Below are positions 43,636-51,478 of a stretch of DNA of 64,000 bases, in pieces. The DNA is from Streptomyces actinomycinicus (lineage in GTDB: Bacteria; Actinomycetota; Actinomycetes; Streptomycetales; Streptomycetaceae). A program made the translations under genes and the position numbers. The DNA lies in the NCBI RefSeq assembly GCF_016741775.1, contig NZ_JAERRK010000027.1:61447-125446 (forward strand), given 5' to 3'. The notes beneath the pieces are model-generated. The model saw only the letters and a program-made list of their open reading frames with translations, made no database searches and was not told the origin of the DNA. Numbering within the stretch: position 1 is the first letter of the stretch; each line of letters starts with the position of its first letter.

Positions 43636-44066
43636 CCGCACCGAAGGCCACCGGCCACGCGACGACGAACAAGGGAGAGCTGGACTGGCTGCTCGACGAA
43701 CTCGTCGACCGGGTCGCCAGCATCCGCAAGGCCGTCGTGCTGTCCGGCGACGGACTGCCCACGGGCGTGTCCAAGGACCTGACCAGGGAGGACAGCGAGC
43801 ATCTGGCCGCCGTCGCATCCGGCTTCCACAGCCTCGCCAAGGGCGTCGGCCGCCACTTCGAGGCGGGAAGCGTCCGGCAGACGGTGGTCGAGCTGGACGA
43901 CGCCTTCCTCTTCGTCACCGCCGCCGGGGACGGCAGCTGCCTCGCCGTCCTCTCGGACGCCGACTCCGACGTCGGCCAGGTCGCCTACGAGATGACACTG
44001 CTGGTCAAGCGGGTCGGCGTGCATCTGGGCGCCGCTCCGCGCACCGATGTGCCCGCAGGCGGGTAG
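43632..44066 (+). CDS. cvnB: Conservon protein CvnB (roadblock/LC7)
   Basis: A 144-residue roadblock/LC7-fold protein (E-L-D-W-L-L-D-E-L-V-D-R-V-A-S-I-R-K-A-V-V-L-S in the first half). In conservons it acts as a regulator of the CvnD GTPase, comparable to MglB. Translationally coupled to cvnA by ATGA; cvnC starts nine bases after its stop. Confidence 0.93.
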   Translation: MTAPKATGHATTNKGELDWLLDELVDRVASIRKAVVLSGDGLPTGVSKDLTREDSEHLAAVASGFHSLAKGVGRHFEAGSVRQTVVELDDAFLFVTAAGDGSCLAVLSDADSDVGQVAYEMTLLVKRVGVHLGAAPRTDVPAGG

Positions 44067-44075
44067 TGGGATGGC

Positions 44076-44471
44076 ATGAGCGGAGACGGTCAGGGAAGCA
44101 ACCACTGGTTCGACGACGAGGCCGGGCCGGTCGTCCGCCCGTACGCGATGACGCGAGGCCGCACCACGAGCGTGGCCCAGCACCGCCTGGACCTGATCGC
44201 GGTGGTCGTCACGGAGCCCGACGCCGGGGACGCCGAAGCGGACCCGGCGCTGTCCCCCGAACACGTGGAGATCGTCGGGCTCTGCCGGGACACACCGCAG
44301 TCGGTCGCCGAACTCGCCGCGGAACTCGACCTTCCCACCGGCGTGGTCCGCGTTCTCATCGGCGATCTCGTACACGCGGAACTCGTCCATGTGACCCGCC
44401 CGGTGCCCCCGGCCGAGCTGCCGGACGAGAGTATTCTGCGCGACGTGATCAACGGCCTCCGAGCGCTGTGA
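44076..44471 (+). CDS. cvnC: Conservon protein CvnC (DUF742)
   Basis: A 131-residue DUF742 protein with the typical V-R-P-Y-A-M-T-R-G-R-T near residue 21 and a winged-helix-like centre (P-Q-S-V-A-E-L-A-A-E-L-D-L-P-T-G-V-V-R). It ends L-R-D-V-I-N-G-L-R-A-L, the usual CvnC terminus. In standard conservons cvnD follows at once; here a 3.6-kb 5-oxoprolinase gene begins 24 bases later. Confidence 0.93.
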   Translation: MSGDGQGSNHWFDDEAGPVVRPYAMTRGRTTSVAQHRLDLIAVVVTEPDAGDAEADPALSPEHVEIVGLCRDTPQSVAELAAELDLPTGVVRVLIGDLVHAELVHVTRPVPPAELPDESILRDVINGLRAL

Positions 44472-44495
44472 CCGGCGCGGAAGCGGGGTAGTGAC

Positions 44496-47400
44496 GTGAC
44501 TGGCTGGCAGTTCTGGGTCGACCGGGGCGGTACCTTCACCGACATCGTCGCGCGTCGCCCGGACGGCCGGCTGCTCACCCACAAGCTGCTGTCCGACAAC
44601 CCCGGCCGGTACGCCGACGCGGCCGTCGCGGGCGTCCGTGAACTCCTCGGGGACTCCCGGGAGCCCGTCGAGGCCGTCCGCATGGGCACCACGGTCGCCA
44701 CCAACGCCCTGCTGGAGCGCAAGGGCGAGCGCACCCTTCTGGTCGTCACCCGTGGCTTCCGCGACGCCCTGCGCATCGCCTACCAGAACCGCCCGCGCAT
44801 CTTCGCCCGCCGCATCGAGCTGCCCGAGCTGCTCCACGAACGGGTCGTGGAGGTGGACGAGCGCATCGCCGCTGACGGCACCGTGCTGCGCGCCCCCGAC
44901 CTCGAGGCCCTGGCCGGCCCGCTCCGGGAGGCGTACCAGGACGGGATCCGCGCGGTCGCCGTCGTCTGCCTGCACAGTCACCTCCACCCCGCCCACGAAC
45001 GCGCGGTCGGTGAACTCGCCGCCCGTACCGGCTTCCCGCAGATCTCGCTGTCCAGCGAGGTCAGCCCGCTGATGAAACTCGTCCCCCGCGGTGACACCGC
45101 CGTGGTGGACGCCTACCTCTCGCCGGTGCTGCGCCGCTACGTACGCCACGTCGCGGACGAACTGCAGGGCGTCCGGCTCATGTTCATGCAGTCCAACGGC
45201 GGGCTCACGGAGGCCGGACGGTTCCGCGGCAAGGACGCCGTCCTCTCCGGCCCGGCCGGCGGCATCGTCGGCATGGCCCGCATGTCGCAGCGCGCCGGCT
45301 TCGACCGTGTCATCGGATTCGACATGGGCGGCACCTCCACCGACGTCTCGCACTTCGCCGGTGCGTACGAACGCGTCTTCACCACACAGATCGCGGGCGT
45401 CCGGCTGCGCGCCCCCATGCTGGACATCCACACCGTTGCCGCCGGCGGCGGCTCCGTCCTGCACTTCGACGGCTCCCGCTACCGGGTCGGCCCCGACTCG
45501 GCGGGCGCCGCCCCCGGCCCCGCCTGCTACCGTGCCGGCGGCCCCCTCACCGTCACCGACGCCAACGTGATGCTCGGCCGCATCCAGCCCGCCCACTTCC
45601 CCGCGGTGTTCGGCCCCTCCGGCGACCAGCCCCTGGACGCCTCCCTCGTCCACGAGCAGTTCACCACCCTCGCGCGCGAGGTCCACGAACGCACCGGCGA
45701 CGACCGCACCCCGGAACAGGTGGCCGAGGGATACCTGCAGATCGCCGTGGCGGACATCGCCAACGCCGTGAAGCGGATCTCTGTCCAGAAGGGTCACGAC
45801 GTCACCCGCTACGCCCTGACCACGTTCGGCGGCGCGGGCGGCCAGCACGCGTGCCAGGTCGCGGAGTCGCTCGGGATCCGCACCGTCCTCGTACCCCCCA
45901 TGGCCGGCGTCCTCTCCGCGCTCGGCATCGGCCTCGCCGACACGACGGCCATGCGCGAGCAGTCCGTGGAGGCACCCCTGGAGGCAGCCGCCATGCCCGG
46001 GGTCCGCGAGACGGCCGACGACCTGGAAGCCGCGGCACGCGCCGAACTGCTCGCCGAGGACGTCCCAGAGGACCGCATCCAGGTCACCCGCCGTGCCCAG
46101 CTCCGCTACGACGGGACCGACACCACCCTCACCGTCGAACTGGCCGAGGCCGGCGCCATGAAGCAGGCGTTCGAAGAACGTCATCGCGCCACGTACTCCT
46201 TCACCCTGGACCGCCCGGTCGTCGTCGAAGCCCTCTCCGTCGAAGCCACCGGCATCACCGCACCCCCCGATCTGTCCGCCCTCGCCCCGTACGAGGGCCG
46301 CTCCTGTGCGCCCGGCACCGTCCGCCTCCACACCGGCGGTGCCTGGCGCGACGTACCCCTCCACCGCCGGGAAGCCCTTCCGCCCGGCGACACCGTCACC
46401 GGACCCGCGATCATCACGGAAGCCGGCGCGACAACCGTCGTCGACGACGGCTGGCGGGCCGCCGCGACCGCTGACGGGCATCTGGTCATGGAACGCACGG
46501 CGATTACGCAGAGTTCCGATCTCGACACACAAGCCGATCCGGTTCTCCTCGAGGTCTTCAACAACCTCTTCATGTCGATCGCCGAACAGATGGGCGCCCG
46601 GCTCGAGTCCACGGCCCAGTCCGTCAACATCAAGGAGCGGCTGGACTTCTCCTGCGCCCTCTTCGACCCGGACGGGAACCTGGTGGCCAACGCCCCTCAC
46701 ATCCCCGTCCACCTGGGCTCCATGGGCACCAGCGTCAAAGAGGTCATCCGCCGCCGCGGCACCACGATGCGCCCCGGCGACACCTACGCCGTCAACGACC
46801 CGTACCACGGCGGCACACACCTGCCGGACGTCACCGTGATCACCCCCGTCTTCGACACCGACCGTGCGTCTGACACGCAGAGTGAGCCGCGGATCCTCTT
46901 CTACGTCGCCTCACGCGGCCACCACGCGGAGATCGGCGGCATCCAGCCCGGCTCCATGCCCGCCCACAGCAGCACCATCGACGAGGAGGGCGTCCTCCTC
47001 GACAACTGGCTCCTCGCCGAGAACGGCCGCTTCCGCGAGGGCGAGACCCGCCGCCTGCTCACCGAGGCGCCGTACCCGTCCCGCAACCCCCGCACGAACC
47101 TCGCCGACCTGCGCGCCCAGATCGCCGCCAACCAGAAGGGCGTCGAAGAGGTCCGCCACATGATCGAGGACTTCGGCCTCGACGTCGTCCAGGCGTACAT
47201 GCGGCACGTCCAGGACAACGCCGAGGAGGCCGTCCGCCGCGTCATCGACGTCCTGGACGACGGGGAGTACGCCTACGAGGCCGACTCCGGCGCCGTCATC
47301 CGGGTCCGCGTCCGCGTCGACCGCGCGCAGCGGCGCGCCACCATCGACTTCACCGGTACCTCCGCCCAGCTCGCCACCAACTTCAACGCCCCCTTCGCCG

Positions 47401-48134
47401 TCGTCAACGCGGCCGTGCTCTACGTCTTCCGCACCCTGGTCGCCGACGGCATCCCGCTCAACGACGGCTGCCTGCGCCCGCTGGACATCGTCGTGCCGTC
47501 CGGCTCGATGCTCGCCCCCGAGCCGCCCGCCGCCGTGGTCGCGGGCAACGTCGAGACCTCCCAGGCCCTCACCGGCGCCCTCTACGCCGCCCTCGGTGTC
47601 CAGGCCGAGGGCTCGGGCACCATGAACAACGTCACCTTCGGCAACGAACGGCACCAGTACTACGAAACCGTTGCCTCCGGATCCGGAGCCGGCGACGGAT
47701 TCCCCGGCGCCGACGTCGTGCAGACCCACATGACCAACTCCCGGCTCACCGACCCGGAAATCCTGGAGTGGCGGCTGCCGGTCAGGCTGGAGGAGTTCGC
47801 CGTGCGGCGGGGAAGCGGCGGCGCCGGACGGTGGCGCGGCGGCGACGGTGCCCTGCGCCGCATCCGCTTCCTCGAACCCATGACCGTCTCCACGCTCTCG
47901 CAGCACCGCCGCGTGCCCCCCTACGGCATGGCCGGCGGAGCCCCGGGAGCCCTCGGCGCCAACCGGGTCGAGCGGACCGACGGAACGGTCACCGACCTCG
48001 GCGGAAGCGGCTCGGCGGACGTCGGTCCCGGCGACGTACTCGTCATCGAAACCCCTGGTGGCGGCGGCTACGGCCGACCGTCGCCCGAACCCCATCAAGC
48101 AGGAGAAGAGATCGATGATCTTCGGGCGTTCTGA
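44496..48134 (+). CDS. 5-oxoprolinase (ATP-hydrolysing), HyuA-HyuB fusion, inside the conservon
   Basis: A 1212-residue protein of full OPLAH length. The N-terminal half is hydantoinase A-like: V-D-R-G-G-T-F-T-D-I-V at residue 6, the ATP-site block F-D-M-G-G-T-S-T-D-V-S, and T-F-G-G-A-G-G-Q-H. The C-terminal half (from about residue 680) is hydantoinase B-like (N-D-P-Y-H-G-G-T-H-L-P-D; R-G-H-H-A-E-I-G-G; T-P-G-G-G-G-Y-G at the end). It would cleave 5-oxoproline to glutamate with ATP, independently of PxpABC. GTG at 44496 follows cvnC closely and its 3' end overlaps cvnD by 20 bases, so it is part of the conservon transcript. No frameshift or missing motif is seen. Confidence 0.9.
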   Translation: MTGWQFWVDRGGTFTDIVARRPDGRLLTHKLLSDNPGRYADAAVAGVRELLGDSREPVEAVRMGTTVATNALLERKGERTLLVVTRGFRDALRIAYQNRPRIFARRIELPELLHERVVEVDERIAADGTVLRAPDLEALAGPLREAYQDGIRAVAVVCLHSHLHPAHERAVGELAARTGFPQISLSSEVSPLMKLVPRGDTAVVDAYLSPVLRRYVRHVADELQGVRLMFMQSNGGLTEAGRFRGKDAVLSGPAGGIVGMARMSQRAGFDRVIGFDMGGTSTDVSHFAGAYERVFTTQIAGVRLRAPMLDIHTVAAGGGSVLHFDGSRYRVGPDSAGAAPGPACYRAGGPLTVTDANVMLGRIQPAHFPAVFGPSGDQPLDASLVHEQFTTLAREVHERTGDDRTPEQVAEGYLQIAVADIANAVKRISVQKGHDVTRYALTTFGGAGGQHACQVAESLGIRTVLVPPMAGVLSALGIGLADTTAMREQSVEAPLEAAAMPGVRETADDLEAAARAELLAEDVPEDRIQVTRRAQLRYDGTDTTLTVELAEAGAMKQAFEERHRATYSFTLDRPVVVEALSVEATGITAPPDLSALAPYEGRSCAPGTVRLHTGGAWRDVPLHRREALPPGDTVTGPAIITEAGATTVVDDGWRAAATADGHLVMERTAITQSSDLDTQADPVLLEVFNNLFMSIAEQMGARLESTAQSVNIKERLDFSCALFDPDGNLVANAPHIPVHLGSMGTSVKEVIRRRGTTMRPGDTYAVNDPYHGGTHLPDVTVITPVFDTDRASDTQSEPRILFYVASRGHHAEIGGIQPGSMPAHSSTIDEEGVLLDNWLLAENGRFREGETRRLLTEAPYPSRNPRTNLADLRAQIAANQKGVEEVRHMIEDFGLDVVQAYMRHVQDNAEEAVRRVIDVLDDGEYAYEADSGAVIRVRVRVDRAQRRATIDFTGTSAQLATNFNAPFAVVNAAVLYVFRTLVADGIPLNDGCLRPLDIVVPSGSMLAPEPPAAVVAGNVETSQALTGALYAALGVQAEGSGTMNNVTFGNERHQYYETVASGSGAGDGFPGADVVQTHMTNSRLTDPEILEWRLPVRLEEFAVRRGSGGAGRWRGGDGALRRIRFLEPMTVSTLSQHRRVPPYGMAGGAPGALGANRVERTDGTVTDLGGSGSADVGPGDVLVIETPGGGGYGRPSPEPHQAGEEIDDLRAF

Positions 48135-48720
48135 GCGCGGCAAGCCCCCGGTCGAGCCCGTCACGCTCAAGATCCTCGTGGCCGGCGGCTTCGGCGTGGG
48201 CAAGACGACCCTCGTCGGCGCGGTCAGCGAGATCAGGCCGCTGCGCACCGAGGAACTGCTCACCGAGGCCGGCCGGCCCGTCGACGACACCAGCGGCGTG
48301 GAGGGCAAGCACACCACCACGGTGGCCATGGACTTCGGTCGCATCACCCTGCGCGAGGACCTGGTGCTGTACCTCTTCGGCACACCCGGGCAGGAACGGT
48401 TCTGGTTCATGTGGGACGAACTGACCGAGGGCGCGCTCGGCGCGGTCGTCCTGGCCGACACCCGGCGCCTGGAGGACTGCTTCGCCGCGGTCGACTACTT
48501 CGAGCGGCGTTCCATACCCTTTCTCGTCGGCGTCAACTGCTTCGAAGGAGCCGCCCGGTACCCGGTCGAGGCCGTCCGCCGGGCCCTCGACCTGGACGAG
48601 GACGTGCCCGTCCTGCTCTGCGACGCCAGGGACCGGGAGTCGGTCAAGGACGTGCTCATCGGCGTCGTCCGGCACGCGATGGAGTACGCGGCCGGGCGCC
48701 GCCAGGCCGCCATCGGCTGA
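48115..48720 (+). CDS. cvnD: Conservon GTPase CvnD
   Basis: A 201-residue Ras-like GTPase of the conservon type. G1 P-loop G-G-F-G-V-G-K-T-T has K30; G3 is F-G-T-P-G-Q-E-R-F; G4-like V-N-C-F lacks the usual Asp, as in related bacterial conservon proteins. It switches the CvnA-C complex. ATG at 48115 lies inside the end of the 5-oxoprolinase gene with AGGAGAAG upstream, so it is translated from the same transcript. It is followed by a strong bidirectional terminator. Confidence 0.92.
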   Translation: MIFGRSERGKPPVEPVTLKILVAGGFGVGKTTLVGAVSEIRPLRTEELLTEAGRPVDDTSGVEGKHTTTVAMDFGRITLREDLVLYLFGTPGQERFWFMWDELTEGALGAVVLADTRRLEDCFAAVDYFERRSIPFLVGVNCFEGAARYPVEAVRRALDLDEDVPVLLCDARDRESVKDVLIGVVRHAMEYAAGRRQAAIG

Positions 48721-48728
48721 CCGGCAGG

Positions 48729-48766
48729 CACGGCCCGTACCCCCGCCGACCGGGGTACGGGCCGTG
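48729..48766. terminator. Bidirectional terminator between cvnD and glpK
   Basis: CACGGCCCGTACCCC (48729-48743) and GGGGTACGGGCCGTG (48752-48766) are perfectly complementary over 15 bp with an 8-base loop, placed between two convergent genes. Confidence 0.85.
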
Positions 48767-48804
48767 GTCCTGTGCGCAGCGCCCACGCGCGCGTGCGGCG
48801 GTTC

Positions 48805-50325
48805 CTACGCCCCGTCCTCCTCCAGCCAGCCGAAGCTCTTCTCCACCGCCCTGCGCCAGTTGCGGTACTCGCGGTCGCGCACCGGCGCTTCCATCGCCGG
48901 CGTCCACTGCGCGTCCTTCTGCCAGTGCGACTTCAGCTGGTCCAGGTCGTCCCACACGCCCGTGGCCAGCCCAGCCGCGTAGGCGGCCCCCAGGCAGGTC
49001 GTCTCCGACACGCGGGGCCGGATCACCGGCACGCCGAGGACGTCCGCCTGGTGCTGCATGAGCAGGTTGTTCTTCGTCATGCCGCCGTCGACCTTCAGGG
49101 TGGTGATCCGCACCCCGGAGTCCTGGTACATGGCGTCCACGACCTCACGGGTCTGCCAGCTCGTCGCCTCGAGCACCGCGCGCGCGAGGTGCGCCTTCGT
49201 GACGTACCGCGTGAGGCCGGTGACGACGCCGCGCGCGTCGGAGCGCCAGTAGGGGGCGAACAGGCCGGAGAACGCGGGCACGATGTAGGCGCCCCCGTTG
49301 TCGTCGACGCTCGCCGCGAGTGTCTCGATCTCGTCGGCGGAGCGGATGATCCCGAGCTGGTCGCGGAACCACTGGACCAGCGCGCCCGTTATCGCTATGG
49401 ACCCCTCCAGGCAGTACACCGGCGCCTCCCCGCCGATCTTGTAGCCCATCGTCGTCAGCAGCCCGCTCTTCGACGGGACCGGCCGGTTGCCGGTGTTCAA
49501 CAGCAGGAAACTGCCGGTGCCGTAGGTGTTCTTCGCGGTGCCGACGTCGTAGCAGGCCTGCCCGAACACGGCGGCCTGCTGGTCGCCCAGCGCGGAAGCC
49601 ACGGGCACCCCGGCGAGCTGCCCGACCGCGGTGCCGTACACCTCGGCGGAGGACCGGATCTCGGGCAGTACGGCCTCGGGCAGGTTCATCGCGGACAGGA
49701 TGGAGGGATCCCACTGGAGAGTGTCCAGGTTCATCAGCATGGTGCGGCCGGCGTTGGTGACGTCGGTGACGTGCCGGCCGCCCTCGGTGCCACCGGTGAG
49801 GTTCCAGATCAGCCAGGAGTCGATGGTCCCGAAGGCGATCTCGCCCCGTTCGGCCCGGTCCCGCAGTCCGGGCACGTGGTCCAGTAGCCACGCCGCCTTG
49901 GGCCCGGAGAAGTAGCTGGCCAGCGGCAGTCCGGTCTGCTCGCGGAAGCGGTCCTGGCCGTCCGTGCCGCCCAGCTCGCTGCACAGGGCGGCGGTGCGGG
50001 TGTCCTGCCAGACGATCGCGTTGTGCACGGGCTTGCCCGTGGCGCGGTCCCACAGGACCGTGGTCTCCCGCTGGTTGGTGATGCCGAGGGCGCTCAGCCG
50101 GTCGGCGCGCAGCCCGGCCTTGGCGAGCGCTCCGGCCACCACGGCCTGCACCTTGGACCAGATCTCGGTGGCGTCGTGCTCCACCCACCCGGGCTTGGGG
50201 AAGATCTGGCGGTGCTCGCGCTGGTCGACGGCGACGACCGCGCCGCTGTGGTCGAAGACGATGCAGCGGCTGGACGTGGTGCCCTGGTCGATGGCTGCGA
50301 CATACGTGTCGGCGGTGTCCGTCAT
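48805..50325 (-). CDS. glpK: Glycerol kinase
   Basis: A 506-residue FGGY-family kinase. The N-terminus A-A-I-D-Q-G-T-T-S-S-R, substrate loops N-Q-R-E-T, W-Q-D-T-R-T and S-Y-F-S-G-P-K, the adenosine site Y-G-T-G-S-F, and the C-terminal D-G-G-M-T-K-N-N-L are all present. It phosphorylates glycerol to glycerol 3-phosphate. It follows glpF on the same strand. Just upstream of its ATG the octamer GGGTCGCT is tandemly repeated (about 50336-50355). No glpD or gylR-type regulator is adjacent, so this may be a secondary glycerol operon. Confidence 0.95.
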   Translation of the reverse strand: MTDTADTYVAAIDQGTTSSRCIVFDHSGAVVAVDQREHRQIFPKPGWVEHDATEIWSKVQAVVAGALAKAGLRADRLSALGITNQRETTVLWDRATGKPVHNAIVWQDTRTAALCSELGGTDGQDRFREQTGLPLASYFSGPKAAWLLDHVPGLRDRAERGEIAFGTIDSWLIWNLTGGTEGGRHVTDVTNAGRTMLMNLDTLQWDPSILSAMNLPEAVLPEIRSSAEVYGTAVGQLAGVPVASALGDQQAAVFGQACYDVGTAKNTYGTGSFLLLNTGNRPVPSKSGLLTTMGYKIGGEAPVYCLEGSIAITGALVQWFRDQLGIIRSADEIETLAASVDDNGGAYIVPAFSGLFAPYWRSDARGVVTGLTRYVTKAHLARAVLEATSWQTREVVDAMYQDSGVRITTLKVDGGMTKNNLLMQHQADVLGVPVIRPRVSETTCLGAAYAAGLATGVWDDLDQLKSHWQKDAQWTPAMEAPVRDREYRNWRRAVEKSFGWLEEDGA

Positions 50326-50380
50326 GGCTGTCCCTGGGTCGCTGGGTCGCTGGGTTGGATCGCTGTCGAGACCGTGAGGT

Positions 50381-51130
50381 TCAGAAGGCCACGTTGTAGA
50401 GGAGGCCGGCGAGCACTCCGCCGATCAGCGGGCCGGCGACGGGGATCCAGGCGTAGCCCCAGTCGGAGGTGCCCTTGTTGGGGATCGGCAGGAAGGTGTG
50501 CACGATGCGCGGGCCCAGGTCGCGGGCCGGATTGATGGCATAGCCGGTGGGGCCGCCGAGGGAGAGCCCGATGCCCACGACGAGCAGGGAGACGATCAGC
50601 ACGGTCGTGCCGGACTCGCCCAGCCCCTTCGTGAGTCCGAAGGCGAGCACCGGCAGTACGAGCGCGACGGTCGCGATGATCTCGGTCACGAGGTTGGCGA
50701 CCGGATTCCGTATCTCGGGCACGGTCGAGAAGATGCCGAGCGTCGGCACCGGTTCGCCGGCGGTGCCTTCGGTGGTCCCTCCCTGGCGGACGTTGGCCCG
50801 GAACTGGGCGAGGTAGACCAGGTAGGCGAGCACGGCGCCGAGCATCGCGCCGACGATCTGACCCAGGAGGTACACCCAGACCTTGTCCCACTTGCCGGTG
50901 TCCACGGCGATACCGATGGTGACCGCGGGATTGAGCTGACCGCCGGACAGCGGCGCGGCGGTGTACGCGCCGGCGAGCACGCCGAACCCCCAGCCGAACG
51001 CGATCACGACCCACCCCGAAGCTCGTGCCTTCGAGTATCTGAGAGTGACCGCCGCGCAGACTCCGGCACCGAACAGGATCAGGATCGCGGTGCCGATGAC
51101 TTCGCCGACGAATATGTCTCCGTTGCTCAT
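50381..51130 (-). CDS. glpF: Glycerol uptake facilitator (aquaglyceroporin)
   Basis: A 249-residue MIP-family channel with six helices and two NPA loops: G-G-Q-L-N-P-A-V-T and A-I-N-P-A-R-D-L-G-P-R. The Asp after the second NPA is the glycerol-facilitator signature. The true start is ATG 51130 with GGGAGC upstream; the longer frame to 51328 lacks a ribosome site. It is first gene of glpF-glpK. Confidence 0.93.
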   Translation of the reverse strand: MSNGDIFVGEVIGTAILILFGAGVCAAVTLRYSKARASGWVVIAFGWGFGVLAGAYTAAPLSGGQLNPAVTIGIAVDTGKWDKVWVYLLGQIVGAMLGAVLAYLVYLAQFRANVRQGGTTEGTAGEPVPTLGIFSTVPEIRNPVANLVTEIIATVALVLPVLAFGLTKGLGESGTTVLIVSLLVVGIGLSLGGPTGYAINPARDLGPRIVHTFLPIPNKGTSDWGYAWIPVAGPLIGGVLAGLLYNVAF

Positions 51131-51478
51131 GGCGGCTCCCTTGGCGCGGTTGGGGGCGATCGGCCCCGGCCCTCCGTGCAGGAGGTTCCCCTTGGCGACT
51201 TCAGTCGAAGGCAGGGAGGGACCCGCGCCCCGCCCGGCGTCCGTGACGAGCGTGCCGTCGCAGCCGTATCGCCCTGGAGGGACGGGCCGTGGAGCAGGAC
51301 AGACCCGTTCCGCAGTGCCTGATAACACCGAGAATGTACGGCGATGTCGGCTGACACGGGGAAGTGTTCACCGGCGCCCCGGGGGCGTCAAGGTTGCCGA
51401 CGGCGACAGTGACACCGGCTCGCCCCTCGATGCGGGCCGGCCCGCACGTGCCACAACGGACACGTACGGGAGAGCCGT
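51131..51478 (-). promoter_or_regulatory. 348-base control region upstream of glpF
   Basis: No credible gene is seen. Around 51352-51370 TGACAC-GGGGAA-GTGTTCA forms an imperfect dyad, a weak operator candidate. No convincing sigma-70 pair could be fixed. Confidence 0.3.

Noticed and set aside
42420..46820. 1466-codon minus-strand frame across the conservon and 5-oxoprolinase
   Set aside because: It is antisense to cvnA, cvnB, cvnC and the oxoprolinase, which have strong family motifs; composition is that of a shadow frame.
44496..48134. Frameshifted or decayed 5-oxoprolinase inserted in the conservon
   Set aside because: The reading frame is intact over 1212 codons with all expected motifs, so it is not a pseudogene.
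51131..51328. N-terminal extension of glpF
   Set aside because: The frame is open, but the extra residues are not membrane-like and the ATG at 51130 has its own ribosome site and family-like N-terminus.
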